From: Erigeron canadensis
Lineage: Eukaryota; Streptophyta; Magnoliopsida; Asterales; Asteraceae
Direction of reading: 5' to 3'
NCBI RefSeq assembly: GCF_010389155.1
Contig: NC_057768.1
Coordinates: 12,956,501-13,020,500 of the forward strand
Length of the DNA: 64,000 nt
Shown piece after piece: positions 1 through 10,796 of the stretch (position 1 is the first letter of the stretch; every line of letters starts with the position of its first letter). The translations under genes were made by a program, and so were the position numbers. The notes beneath the pieces are model-generated. The model ran no database searches. It was not told the origin of the DNA and saw only the letters and a list, made by a program, of their open reading frames with translations.

Positions 1-1631
1 AAACATAGCTATACTTGAAGCTAGTAGGTAATGCCCCAAATTAGTAATCTAAAGCTAATGATATGCTATAAGATTTACCTAATGAAAATACCTCGGAACA
101 AAAACTTTTAGAGGTGATCAATCGTTACGATAATAATAACGTAAGTCTCACAAGTTGAGATATCAATCAAAATTCCTATGAAGTATCCAACAAATCAAGA
201 ATAAAACCAAATCAGGTAAATATAATCTTGGTGAATAAAATTTCCAACTAAAAATATAATTGGAAGTTATTTGTGCGTAAAAGTGTCGAAACCTTAATAA
301 GTAAGTATATATGCTTAAAAATAAATACATATTTACAACCAATGACCTATGTAACCAAATAAAAATACAAAAATATATCCATACACATGTATATACATGA
401 CTTATACATACATGAACATATTCCTAACTAAAACAACCAATTACTTACATTTAACTAACTAAATACTTACAAAACAAATACATAATTAACATATACTTAT
501 ACAACAACTTATACATTATAATTTAACAAAAAAAAAAGGATAAACCCCTCCAAATCCCCTAAGTGGCCGGCCCCTCTCACACCCTCACACATACCCATTT
601 CAAATTTCCTTTTCACACAAAATCACTCTTGGAACTCTCATTTTTACACACTCTTCACACTCTTCACATACTAGTCATTATTTTCTCTCAAGAAACTCCT
701 CCTCCCTTCTCTTTTCTTGTCCATTTCGGCAGCCAAAAGGAGAGCAAGAACAAGGCAAAAATCCAACTTAAACTTATACTAATAATAAGGGTTTAGGCTA
801 GATTAACAAAGGGTTTGATTAAGCTATAGATTAAGGGTTGTTTCAAGGTTTGAACAAGGGTTTTTGGAGCCATATTAGTCACGAAATTTCTGCCATTTTT
901 CATCTTCAAAAAGTGTTCTTCAAGGGTATATATCTTCATCTCTTTATTAGATTAATCTTGTTCTTGTTCATACTAAAAAGGTTTTATCAAAAGTCCATGT
1001 TTTCTTCATGTTTTCTTTTGAATATACACTTGATGAGGGCAAAGTTGATAGGATCTTTCTTTCCATGCTCATGCATGTTGAATCCATGAAGAAAGATCCA
1101 AGGATTCAACTAGTTAAAGACCCAAAAGTGTAGTTATATATATTATATAGCTTTTGATATGGTTTTGCTTGTGAAAGATGGTCATATTAATATGTATTAT
1201 GAAGTTATATTTTCTGGAAAAATTTCGTAAAAATATGGATTTTATGTTGTGTTGTTAGATCTATAAAAGTTAGCATGAAAAAGGTGTTGGTTGTGTTGAT
1301 AGTTGTAAGGAAATCTTTGTGCATGAAGAGAAGTACATGTTTATTACAATCTTATGTTCATATTTTCTGGAATATTTCATAAAAACATATTTTCATATTG
1401 ATGGATTTGAGATGGATAAAGTTTTATGTTTAAAGTATTGATTTAAGTGCATACATGTTAGATTTAAGAAGGTTGGATTGTTGTTTGGATTATGAGATGG
1501 TTAGAGACTTGTGTCAACTGAAAAATATGTTAAAAGTCATGCAAATATTCTGGAAAAATTCACAAAATATCAATTATATAAAGCTTGGGTCAAAACAAGT
1601 TAAAATATGCTTGAAATCGTAAACCGAAACC
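1..1631 (+). repeat. Partial copy of the 4.1-kb gypsy-type LTR
   Basis: This stretch aligns end to end with about 27193-28992, the first 1.8 kb of the complete solo LTR at 27133-31251. Shared blocks include 'gaagctagtaggtaatgccc' near the start, the block around 905-1130 and the segment ending 'cttgaaatcgtaaaccgaaa' near 1625. The window opens about 60 bp inside the LTR. The copy is about 170 bp shorter than its partner, mainly opposite 27600-27900. Homology stops abruptly near 1631, where element F begins, so the rest of this LTR is missing. Short ORFs inside it are not conserved between the two copies and are not genes. Confidence 0.85.
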
Positions 1632-1888
1632 TTAGTGCTAATGACTTTTGTTTTTGTAATGATTATAAGATAAATATGAATGTATTTGTTACATTATATT
1701 TATGATATAATATTATTGTTGTAAGTTAAAATAGATAAAGATTATAAGATAAATATTAATGTAATTGTTATATTATATTTATGATATAGTATTATTTATT
1801 TTAATTACTTTTATGTATTTATACTATTATGTCTTGACTTATGATTTATGTTCTTTATCTTTGTATATGTGAATTGTTTGAATTACAG
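1632..1888 (+). other. Truncated intron of the F 3' gene
   Basis: This is AT-rich noncoding DNA ending in the acceptor-like 'gaattacag' at 1880-1888. The next base continues an open frame in exactly the phase seen at the acceptor of element G (25238). It contains a tandem duplication of about 80 bp: 'gattataagataaat' begins at 1660 and again at 1740. The donor side is lost with the 5' truncation. Intron identity is inferred from the comparison with G. Confidence 0.5.
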
Positions 1889-3032
1889 ATAAGCTTCAAA
1901 ATATAGGTGCATTGGATGATCTTGATGCTGAAGATGACTTAGAAAGTATCAATGGTGAAGATATGGAAGAAGGAGAGTTCATTACTTCAGAAGCTGATAG
2001 AAAAAGGTTGCTTGATATACCTTATGACTTTGATCGCGTCTTTAATGAAGATGAAGTCATTCAAGTTGAACCAATAGCTGAAGTAGAACATCTCAATCTT
2101 AATCCAATCAGAGAAAGTCCAGATGAACCTGGGAATGCGGCAAACTTGAGGTTTGCTGTATCTGCAAACATAATTGATGAAGGACATGACAATATTTTTG
2201 AGTTATACTGGAATATTGATGCTACACGAGAGGTTGCTCTTAGAAGATTCAATATACCTCCGGTGCAGCAAGACCTTGAGTTTATTATTGAAGGGTTCCA
2301 GTGGTTGTAACTCGTGCTGGTTTTCATGTGGGTGGAAATTTAAAACCATCAATGTTTTGGGAATTTATCTCAGACAAGGATGCACCCAAGTACTTCTCAG
2401 TGATACAAAGTTGGTTCTATGATCACAGAATCAAATTGTTTATTATCAAGAGAAAGGAGGGATGCCAGTACATGTCAATAAGTCAAAGACACTTCCACTC
2501 TCTCAGTGATTCTGATATGATAGATTTGGGAAGACGATGGTTTGTTAATCTTCAGAGCAATGGACTTGCAGAATTCTACTGGAATAGATTCAGAGATGAA
2601 AGAATTAGAAATTTCAGTGATAGAGGTCTGAAGCCACAAGATAGGTTGTTCAACCCAACACCTTTGAAGAAGATTAAGAATCAAGATGGCACATTTCGTT
2701 TTAAACAGCGAAGCATTAAATGTGTAAAGAAGGTTCCCGCTATGAGATGGGATCAAGATATGCTGACAGCGATAACATTTTGGCAAATAGATATCAAGTC
2801 AGGCGAAGCACAGATGTTTGTTGATGATTCACAATAACAAATGTTGCTACGCATGTATGATCCAATGCAGGTTGTCAACTAGTCAAGAGGTGATCAGAGA
2901 AGACTTTTGGATACACCTTGTTCAGCAGTGAGATTTTGGAGAGTTGAAGAAAGGCGCTATCACAACATTCTCGCACATTTTTTACAAGAGAGAATTCATG
3001 CGAATAGCACAAGACTTTTGTTTAATGGATAG
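1889..3032 (+). pseudogene. Last exon of the F 3' (env-like) gene, broken
   Basis: The first part reads in one frame to 2310 (acidic, with the segment EEGEF also found in G). A single-base shift near 2300 moves it to a second frame that runs to 2837, stops at TAA 2835-2837, and continues to TAG at 3030-3032. The central segment has the pattern ISDKDA.KY, SWFYD, KLF.(I/L)KR.EGCQY, HF.SL, LG..W. The C-terminus has YDPMQ.VN.SR.D and IHANS.RLLF. Both patterns are shared with G at 25394-26344. No membrane segment is visible and I do not know its function. The label 'env-like' is only positional. It is followed within 60 bp by a purine tract and the LTR. Confidence 0.65.
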
Positions 3033-3079
3033 CTTTGAAGTTCAAATTCGAAGACTTTAAAGAGATCTAGTTGCAATCG

Positions 3080-3092
3080 TCAAGCGGGAGTC
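3080..3092 (+). promoter_or_regulatory. Polypurine tract of element F
   Basis: The run 'tcaagcgggagtc' lies directly before the LTR start TGTATATG at 3093. It matches the position and form of 'tcaagggggagtt' before the LTR of G. Such tracts prime plus-strand DNA synthesis in LTR retrotransposons. Confidence 0.6.
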
Positions 3093-3780
3093 TGTATATG
3101 CAGATTCTTTGTGACAATCGCAACATAGATTTGATTATCGTTTAGGTTTTAGGAACTATGTTTGTAATCATTTAAATAAGAACTTGTGTTGATATTTAAT
3201 GATTACAGTTGAACTTCAATATTATATCTGTTTTGTTTTGTATTGTGTTTGTGTATTATATATTCTTTTGCAGGTACAAGAACATAGAATCAAGGTTTAT
3301 AAGTGTCGTAGAACACTTAAACGATGATTGGATGTTATGTACGAGCCAAACGAAGTCAAACAAAGCACCAAAGGGTCGAACCTCGTGCTGACGTCATCAG
3401 CATGAAGAACTGACCTCGTGCAGACGTCAGCACGAAGGAGATTGATTGGTTGCTTAATCGAGCTTAATACTTAATTAAGGCCGAAGCCCACATGATCCAA
3501 TACACAACTAGTATAAATACAAGACCTAATCTACGGAATTAGGTTAATCGTTTGAGACCTTAGTGAATCTTTTTGGATAGACACGAATTAAGGTTAATTG
3601 TTCCTTCGTGTGACCTTCTACACGAACCACAAGCCTTGTGCATCTCCTTGGGTTGATTAATTACTCATTAATCAGCAAAAGGCAATAGCAATCTAGTTAT
3701 CTCAAGAGGATTCCGCACTCTTGACATAACGAATCACGTCTTATTACGATCCGTGCAACCGTAGGACCCTACATGACACA
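3093..3780 (+). repeat. 3' LTR of element F
   Basis: It starts TGTATATGCAG after the purine tract and probably ends ...CATGACACA at 3780 (688 bp); the end is placed by comparison with G (661 bp) and is not certain. U3 carries two palindromes around TGACGTCA (3387-3401 and 3417-3434), a bZIP-type core. A TATA box (tataaata, 3512-3519) follows. Downstream, 'gaggattccgcactc' (3706-3720) is shared with the LTR of G and, with changes, with the solo LTR at 49865-50383. The right flank (tagaa) cannot be tested for duplication. Confidence 0.65.
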
Positions 3781-6700
3781 TAGAAGTGATTTCTTTAACT
3801 TGCGCAAGGAGTCTGATTCGGGCCTTAATAAATCTTTTATTTTTTTTTATATTTCCTATTTCATTTAATCGAAACCGAATTCTATATCATTGATATTCTT
3901 GATTATTCAAGGTAATGTCCATCATCGTTTCCCTTCAAAGGTTAGTAACCTAACAGTACGCATCTCACTTACGCAACACTCAGGAATGCCGAAATCGAGT
4001 GTGTAGTACCCTCCTCTCGCTGCGACATCAAAGGATGCGAATGACGTTGAGACATCAGTTGTCCATAAACGAAATACTCTAGGATAAATATATAGCATAG
4101 AAGATGCTATTGGGTCACGTACATAACGTAGGTCGTGGAAGATATGTTGTGTGTCAATCAAAGTACGAGGAAGCAAATTTTCAAAAGCGACTTAGAAGCA
4201 ATCCGTTTAACTCACCTAAGAATATTAATTTGAGTCGTCGCCTTATTCTCGCTATGAACTCTTACTCCCCACTTCCACATTGAAACTAGCCAGGTGAATT
4301 TCGAAAAATCTTGAGGACAAAGCATGATAAAAGCATTGTTCTTCTTTTCCAAAGGTTTATGATTCCCTCGATCCGCGGATAACTCGACATAACACATGAG
4401 AGTGGAGAGACCAAATAACTAACACCACCCATGCGCAACGACGTTAAGAGAAGGACCCACTCGATACAAGGAAGTTTAGGAAACTAGCTAGTTAGAGAAG
4501 TATAGTATAGAAGATACTATAGACTAGTATACCCAATGAAAGAGATGCCTTGGATATGGTCTACATGTGAGTGAAAGTAGAGGCAGTTGAACCGAGGCCT
4601 CAAATTGATGAAGGAATTTAAGGTCCTTCTATCCATGTAAAATGGAGCCTCGACGGAAAGTTACCGTTGGAGTGAAGATGCAATTAAGAAGGATAAGAAG
4701 TAATATAAGAATTATGTGACCCCGCGATTTGAAGATAAATGAAAAATGATTTGGGACTAATCTAGAGGACAAGAGTAGTTACAAGTAGGATTAGGAAATC
4801 TGGCAAATTGAAGGTCGTCAAGAATGATAAGAAGATTTGGCGGATTGAAGACTGCTAAAGAACGTAAGAAAGCAAGGAGATTCAAGGAACCTAGTTAAGA
4901 AGGTGGCTAATGAGCTTGCTTAGAGGAGAAAGCGAGATGATACGAAAAGCATAAAATCCCTTACATTTTTCTAGAAGAAAAATGTTAAGGGGGTAATCAC
5001 AACAAGGAAGATACTCGAACAAGGAGTATGAAATGCAAGGTTTTACTCTATCTCTCAAGAAGAGTTACTCACTATTGTCGTTGAAAGAGATATGAAGTAG
5101 AAAGTAAAGTAAAGGAAGATGATTAACTCAAATGGTAAGGTGAAGGTATTGACGTCATCTACAAGATGTAGTTCTGAAGGTGATCATCTTTATGGCATTC
5201 CACGCATTATACTTTGAATACCTATTGGAAAACCTTTATCGAAAGATAAACTATTAGTAGATCATATCAAATAAGCTGAGAGGAAGCGGTATACACCCAA
5301 CACCCGATGGAGGAAAGCCTTGCTAAAGAATAGGAGTATGGTTGATAAGTGGAGGAAGCACGATGACCTGTGATGGATATTCCCTCAAGGTCAATGGTCG
5401 TATGTAGGTAAGTTAAAATAAGATGAATTTAGGTGAGATAAATTTTAGAACACATGACGAACAGTCAAGAACCATCGACGAAGTAGTGCGCCAAAAAAAA
5501 GGTGAAGAAGGAAAACAACATGAAATCGCTAAGTTATTAGTGAAAGCAAATAAGAAATACGACGCTAGAATTCAAGGCACATACTGCCGCAACAATCAAG
5601 GAAGTTGATCACTAACCTAAGTCCCAAACAACTACAAACTGCTACTAATGGAAGGTTTGAATGAAAGTGTGATAATGATAACTCACTTATGTGATAAGTC
5701 AGGACTAAAGACGAGTACCCCTGAGATAAAACTCCAAGGATTATCGATTGCGCGTGTGTCATCCAAGATGACAATTAGACGACAATTACTTTCATAAGAG
5801 ATGGATTCGAGTGACAAAATGGTAAGGAGTATGGTGACCCATAAGAAAATGAAAGGAAAATGGAAGGAACCACATGGTTGAGGAAAAGACGAAGTAATCG
5901 TTGTTTTACCTAAACTATTTTATATCGCAACTCCAAAGAACATTATGTTACTTCACACAACATTATGCGAGTATATTTGAAAAGAAGCCTAGCATAGAAA
6001 GCTGAAAATGGACATGAGATTTTGGAGAGCAAGGTGATTGGAAGTTTTGTAGAGGTCATCAGGACCTAAGAAGGATTCCTCTTAAGAAGCAGTTCATATT
6101 TATGAGGATTTGAAGTGTTAGTCTTGCCAAGACGGTGAGGATGTGATATGATTATTTGTGAGCATAAGGATTGTGTAAACTCTATCGCGAGGAATGCATA
6201 AGAATAAAAGAGAAATTGGTAACAATATAACTTAGTGAGTAATGAAAGAGGCGACTTTGGAAAAATAAGGGCGAAGTTGAACAACAAGGGGTAAAGCAAC
6301 AAGGACGACATTTAGAAACCCTAAAATGAGGTACTACGAAGATGTACCTTTGCAATTTTAGCACAACTCGGCACCCCGGTTAGTATCACTTTTGTTAAGG
6401 GGGTAATCCCTTAACAAGTGACTAGTCATAAATGAAGCCAATATCCTCAAGTAGCGGCAAGCGTGTCCAATGTCAAACAAAAGAAGGATGAAAGTGGGCG
6501 ACAAGTTATTGGAACAATTCTTTATTTGGGGTAGACGACGATGAAGGAAAGTCTGTAAAGTGACAATTGAAATGAGTAGCCACCAACGATCAATATTCCA
6601 ACGTTTCTTATCATTTTATTGTAACTCATACTACGAACCGTTTGTTCATTTTACACCTCCATATTGACATTCTTATCATCATACTATTATTTAGTATTGG

Positions 6701-7012
6701 TCTAGGCAAGATTGACAACCCATAACGATTATATACTATTAATCTCTAGTCGTCTCAAGAAGTGAGCGACATTTGTAACTTTTTCGAGGCTTCTAATCAT
6801 GAGAACGTTAGGGCACCAAGCAAGAGATGCCCTCAACTATGGAGATCAAAGCTTGTAAGGTCAGGATGATTTTTAAGGCCAGGATGAAATCTAGTTGAAC
6901 TCTCACATTTTATACGACTCGATGAAGCTATCCTTATCATTAATTTATTCACTCTTACTACCGTGTGAACGTTCAAACTTCGAGGACGAAGTTCTTGTTA
7001 AGGGGGTAATGA
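3781..7012 (+). mobile_element. Decayed Ty3/gypsy (chromovirus-like) internal region
   Basis: No convincing protein domain survives; short ORFs in all frames look accidental. The best evidence is at its right end: the inverted repeat 'aacttcgaggacgaagtt' (6976-6993), then 'cttgttaagggggtaatgatgtaacaac', the arrangement typical of the end of pol plus purine tract in chromoviruses (Tekay/Del type). The purine-tract-like string TGTTAAGGGGGTAATC also occurs at 4983 and 6393. Two related hairpins lie at 4092-4110 and 4502-4520. The stretch may be a non-autonomous or rearranged derivative. The boundary with F at 3781 is approximate. Confidence 0.5.
6996..7012 (+). promoter_or_regulatory. Polypurine tract of the gypsy relic
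   Basis: TGTTAAGGGGGTAATGA lies directly before TGTAACAACCC. It is the usual junction between internal region and 3' LTR in chromoviruses. Confidence 0.65.
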
Positions 7013-7359
7013 TGTAACAACCCTCAATTTTAGGCTAGGACAATTTACTTGGATTTATCTAGGTATCTATCCCTAGAGGTTTATTAAAAGAATAGGTCTT
7101 CCAAACATTTAAGGCATAGTGATAATTGCTCTCTAGTTCAATGAAATACCATAGATGACTTGTTATCTTAGAAATGTCAAACACAATAGTCATAATTATT
7201 CCAAACGATCTTTTGTGAGTCAAATGATGACAATCCTATATGAAGGTAACTTAAGCAATCAAGAATACTTATATTTGTCCAACAATTCTATTATCAAGCT
7301 AATTAAAGTACATTTTGGACATCAAAATATAATTACCAACTCAAAATATTATTTATAAA
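7013..7359 (+). repeat. 3' LTR of the gypsy relic, first 347 bp
   Basis: It starts TGTAACAACCCTC after the purine tract, much like the start of the long solo LTR (TGTAACAACCG), but the sequences then diverge. It is interrupted at 7360 by the 5' LTR of copia element A. The remainder would lie beyond A and is not seen, because A is cut by the assembly gap. Confidence 0.65.
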
Positions 7360-8282
7360 TGTTAGGTCCAGTTTAAGCTAAACTGGAGCTCTCCAGTGAC
7401 ATCTGGAGAGCATGAGGAATTGTCCGAAATATTAGAAGTCCAGTTGCATTGTACAGGTTTAGCAACTGATGACTTCCTCCAGTTGAGATCAGAAGACTAA
7501 AATCTGAAAACCTTCCAGTTGAAGTCAAAGACAACAAATGGAAGATAGAGATTGGCAATGGCAACGAAGCCCAGTTGACAATCTACCAGATCAATCAACT
7601 GGAGAATCCTCCAGTGTAAATGCTCTTACAAAGCTTTACACTGATTACGAGGAAGACCTTTTTACTCTACATCCTTTTAACCGGACAATGATATTGTCTT
7701 TGGATAAAGATACAAAGATGTAGAGTGGTTGAATAAAGTAACCTTTTGTCTTACTTTATTTAACACACACAAAGGATTATTTAAACAATACTTTTGTGTG
7801 CTGTCAACCATATTTGTACGTCGAAGTTGAGATCCCCATGCTCAATCTTCGACTATAAATAGAGGTCCTTGCACAAGCTGTTTGAACAACTTTGCAAATA
7901 CATATATTCTGCAATATTGGTGAACTTGTGCAATATTCTCTCAATCGCAAAGAGAAACATTTCACAACTCTAAGTGTTTCGATTGTTTAGGAGAATTTCC
8001 AAGTTTAGATCAATTGTAATTCATGGGTTGTTAGGATATTTACATTCTTGTATTATCTTGGTTCCGCAACAACCTTGTATTTTATTTAAACAAGTAATAA
8101 ATAAAATACACTTGAAAATTACATATTGTCTCACCAGTTTATATACTCGTCATTTATATTATTGCATGTATTAATATTTTGTCACCTTAATACTTAATTC
8201 CAGTTAACCTGGTACACGATCATCTAAACTGGTCACATCCAGATTAATTGATCGTGTTGCAAAGTTCACTCACCATCGACAT
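7360..8282 (+). repeat. 5' LTR of element A
   Basis: It begins TGTTAGGTCCAG at 7360, identical over 12 bp with the LTR of B. It is rich in CCAGTT/AACTGG words, partly as inverted pairs. A TATA-like 'gactataaatagagg' is at 7850-7864. The 'ttccgcaacaacc' block and following T-rich stretch near 8060 are shared with B. The end is uncertain: ATCGACA at 8282 fits the B alignment but leaves 45 bp before the PBS, while 8327 would be adjacent to it. Confidence 0.7.
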
Positions 8283-8327
8283 AGAGGTGTCTTCAGCACC
8301 CATCTAGTAATAGTTGGGACTAAAAAG

Positions 8328-8339
8328 TGGTATCAGAGC
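8328..8339 (+). other. Primer binding site of element A
   Basis: TGGTATCAGAGC matches the complement of the 3' end of plant initiator methionine tRNA, the usual primer for Ty1/copia elements. It lies 45-57 bp before the gag ATG. Confidence 0.85.
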
Positions 8340-8383
8340 AGGCAGGTTGAATTGTTTCAATTCTATAACCTAGGTCTGCTTCG

Positions 8384-9775
8384 ATGGCTGCTGAAGGTGA
8401 GAATGGTTCTGGTCCTAATGAATCTAATCCTAATATTACTACTCCTTTAAATACTAACCCTCCTCCTCCTCCTCCAACTCCTGGAGCTAACCACGTTCAT
8501 GTACATTACTCCAACTCTCCTGTTCCCAAATTCGATGGGAATGGTGAGACATTTGGTACATGGAAAGCTAGAATGCTCTTGCATTTTGGTGGGATAGAGA
8601 GGTATATGTTGAAAATCCTTAAGGATGGACCATATATTCCCATGTCCAGTGGTGTTAGCCCTCTTCTCGATCCCACTGGGAGAAGAGGCACCAGGGAGAA
8701 ATCTGAAGAACATTGGTCAGATGAGGATCGTAGATTGGTTGATCTTGTTACCAAATTGAAAAACATGATTCTTTCTGCTATACCTGAGGAACTAATTCCT
8801 ACCCTTGTGCTATTTTCTAGTGCAAAATCTATGTGGGATGAATTAGTTCTCCAGTTTGAAGGAGGAAATGACACAATTGTCACTAGAAAGGTTGCTCTCA
8901 ACAAGAAGTATGAATCCTTCTTTGCTATTCCCAATGAAAGTTTAACTGGTACTTATACCAGATTTACTGGGCTAATTAATCAACTTAGAGGCTTGGGAGT
9001 GGAGAAGGATAAGGATATTCTTCTTGAAAAATTCTGTGATGTTTTGCCATCCAAATGGGCACACATAGTTCTTGTCTTAAGACAAGGAAAGACCTTGCAT
9101 AGCCACACTCTTGCCTCTCTTTATGGAGCCTTCAGATTCACTGAAGATAATGATGCTGCAAGATTACTGGCTGAGCAAGATGCTTTAAACCATGCTCAGA
9201 GTTCCAAGGCTGCCAACTTTTCTGGGCAACCTTGTGCTGCTTTAATGTCTACTGAGAATGTCCAGTCACATTCTATGAAGGAAATGTTAAACAACTTTTT
9301 GAACTCTGGCCTAACCACTAATCTCAGTGATGGTTGTGAGGAAACTGACGATGATGATCTGGTTGCCATGATTGCTAAAACCTTTAATAGGTTTAAGCAT
9401 AAATCTAATCGATTTAATGGGTCCAATAATGCTTCCAATTCAATCTCAATGGATAAGGCTAATCTTACCTGCTATAAATGTGGTAAGAAAGGCCATTACA
9501 TGAAGGAATGCAGATCTAGTCAGATGAACAACCAAACTGGTCCTATTGTCCCAAACTTTGTTAAAACTGATGATTATAAGGCCAAATACAAGAAACTTAA
9601 GGCCCAGATTGCTCTCATGTCTCTTGAACAAAATAATGAGAAAGAAAAGAACAAGTGCATGATGGCTCAAACTGAAGGGAAATGGGAACTCTCTGATGAT
9701 TCATCTGATGATGAAGAAGAGATTAGAGATGTGTTTCATGGCATTGGAGAGTCAACAATCAGTGGTGAAGGATGA
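8384..9775 (+). CDS. gag: Gag of copia element A
   Basis: This 463-residue open frame starts at ATG 8384, just after the PBS. The N-terminus is Pro-rich (about residues 19-35). A UBN2-type capsid region follows (about 45-260), with KFDGNGETFGTWKARM near the start. The CCHC zinc knuckle C-x2-C-x4-H-x4-C is at 9470-9511 (about residues 363-376), then an acidic C-terminus. Gag forms the virus-like particle and binds element RNA. The frame ends at 9775; similarity to a coiled-coil tail resumes in another frame from about 9740, so the stop may come from a one-base shift. This is the only long intact reading frame of A. Confidence 0.88.
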   Translation: MAAEGENGSGPNESNPNITTPLNTNPPPPPPTPGANHVHVHYSNSPVPKFDGNGETFGTWKARMLLHFGGIERYMLKILKDGPYIPMSSGVSPLLDPTGRRGTREKSEEHWSDEDRRLVDLVTKLKNMILSAIPEELIPTLVLFSSAKSMWDELVLQFEGGNDTIVTRKVALNKKYESFFAIPNESLTGTYTRFTGLINQLRGLGVEKDKDILLEKFCDVLPSKWAHIVLVLRQGKTLHSHTLASLYGAFRFTEDNDAARLLAEQDALNHAQSSKAANFSGQPCAALMSTENVQSHSMKEMLNNFLNSGLTTNLSDGCEETDDDDLVAMIAKTFNRFKHKSNRFNGSNNASNSISMDKANLTCYKCGKKGHYMKECRSSQMNNQTGPIVPNFVKTDDYKAKYKKLKAQIALMSLEQNNEKEKNKCMMAQTEGKWELSDDSSDDEEEIRDVFHGIGESTISGEG

Positions 9776-10424
9776 TGTTGTATCTGGAAGATGGGTTGAT
9801 ATCATTTTAAAGAAGGTAAGGGATTATGATATCGAAATTGATTCAGAACTGAAACTGGATATTGCTGAATCATTGAATGATGACTTGTTATTTGTTGAAA
9901 CCATGAGAACTGACTGTGAAAGATATTTAGAAACTGTTTTGGTTGAATTAAACAACATGAAAAGTCAAGTAAATGATTTGCAAAGTGTCCAGTTGGCTCT
10001 TAAAGAGTCAGATTTGAAAAACGAGGCATTGGTAAGAGATAACCAAAAACTGAAATTTGATCTTGAAAAAGAACATATGGTTATTAATTCTTGGGTTCAA
10101 GCATCTGGTAAAAGTTATGACGCTTTTTCTAAAACCATTGATGCTCAAAAAACTGCCTGGAAATCTGGTGATCTTCAGATGGCAGCTGTTTTACCCACAA
10201 TTCACCAATTGCCAGAATCTGTTAAAGTTGAAACACCTTATGATTCCTCTGGCACAATCAAATCTGAATCCACTAAGACCAACCCTGTTGAGGTCAAAAC
10301 TGGAGCCAAGAAGGTTAAAGCTCCAGTTAAAAAGGAATCTGGTGACAATCCTTTACCTCATAAGTCAAGTGAGTCCTTAACTCTAAAGACTAAAACCCCC
10401 GCTGAGCCAAAGTCCAAAGGCTAG
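9740..10424 (+). pseudogene. Coiled-coil tail of A Gag, out of frame
   Basis: This open segment lies in the +1 frame relative to gag, overlapping its last bases. It is rich in Leu, Glu, Lys and Asp, with heptad-like spacing at about 9950-10090, then a Lys/Pro/Ser/Thr-rich part up to TAG at 10422-10424. Sirevirus-type elements commonly have a coiled-coil extension of Gag before protease. Past 10424 the sequence is still Lys-rich in shifted frames to about 10790. It probably belonged to one gag-pol frame. Confidence 0.6.
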
Positions 10425-10796
10425 CAGCCTGAAGAAAAAAACATTTTGGTAAAAATGGAAAATCAAATCCAAAATTTGTCAAGGCAGGTACAAAGTTGTA
10501 CTGCCAGAATTAAGAATTGGAAGGAGGTGCATCCTCTTCAGTTGTAAAACAAAATGTCAAAACTCCTTCTCAAAAACAAAAGATGAAACAATCTGCTCAA
10601 AAGGAGCAAACTTTGAAAAGAAAAAGGAGATCAATGTTCCACTAAAACCAATTGTCTTCACTCCGGAAACTGGAGAGAACCCTCCAGTTTCCTCATCCAG
10701 TTCAACACCCAGTCAAGTACCTGGGACTTCTCAGAAGAAGTCCAGTGGACCCATCAAGAAAAGATGGGTTCACAAAAATAACTAATCAATTACTTG

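Larger units (their letters stand above)
1632..3780 (+). mobile_element. Copia element F, 3'-terminal fragment
   Basis: The fragment has the end of an intron, the last exon of a 3' (env-like) gene, a purine tract and a 3' LTR, in the same order as 25051-27040 of element G. Gag, pol and the first part of the 3' gene are absent; the left edge lies inside the intron, directly against the long-LTR fragment. No target duplication can be read because the 5' end is missing. It is a relative of G, not a recent duplicate: proteins and LTRs align but differ widely. Confidence 0.75.

Noticed and set aside
563..1089. Open frames of 77 and 83 codons within the long LTR copy
   Set aside because: Only loosely matched in the second copy (28224-28448), with differing length and frame limits, no protein-like features; they lie within an LTR.
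3922..6364. Several 60-85 codon frames on both strands in the gypsy relic
   Set aside because: None shows a recognisable domain, start context or conservation; they look accidental.
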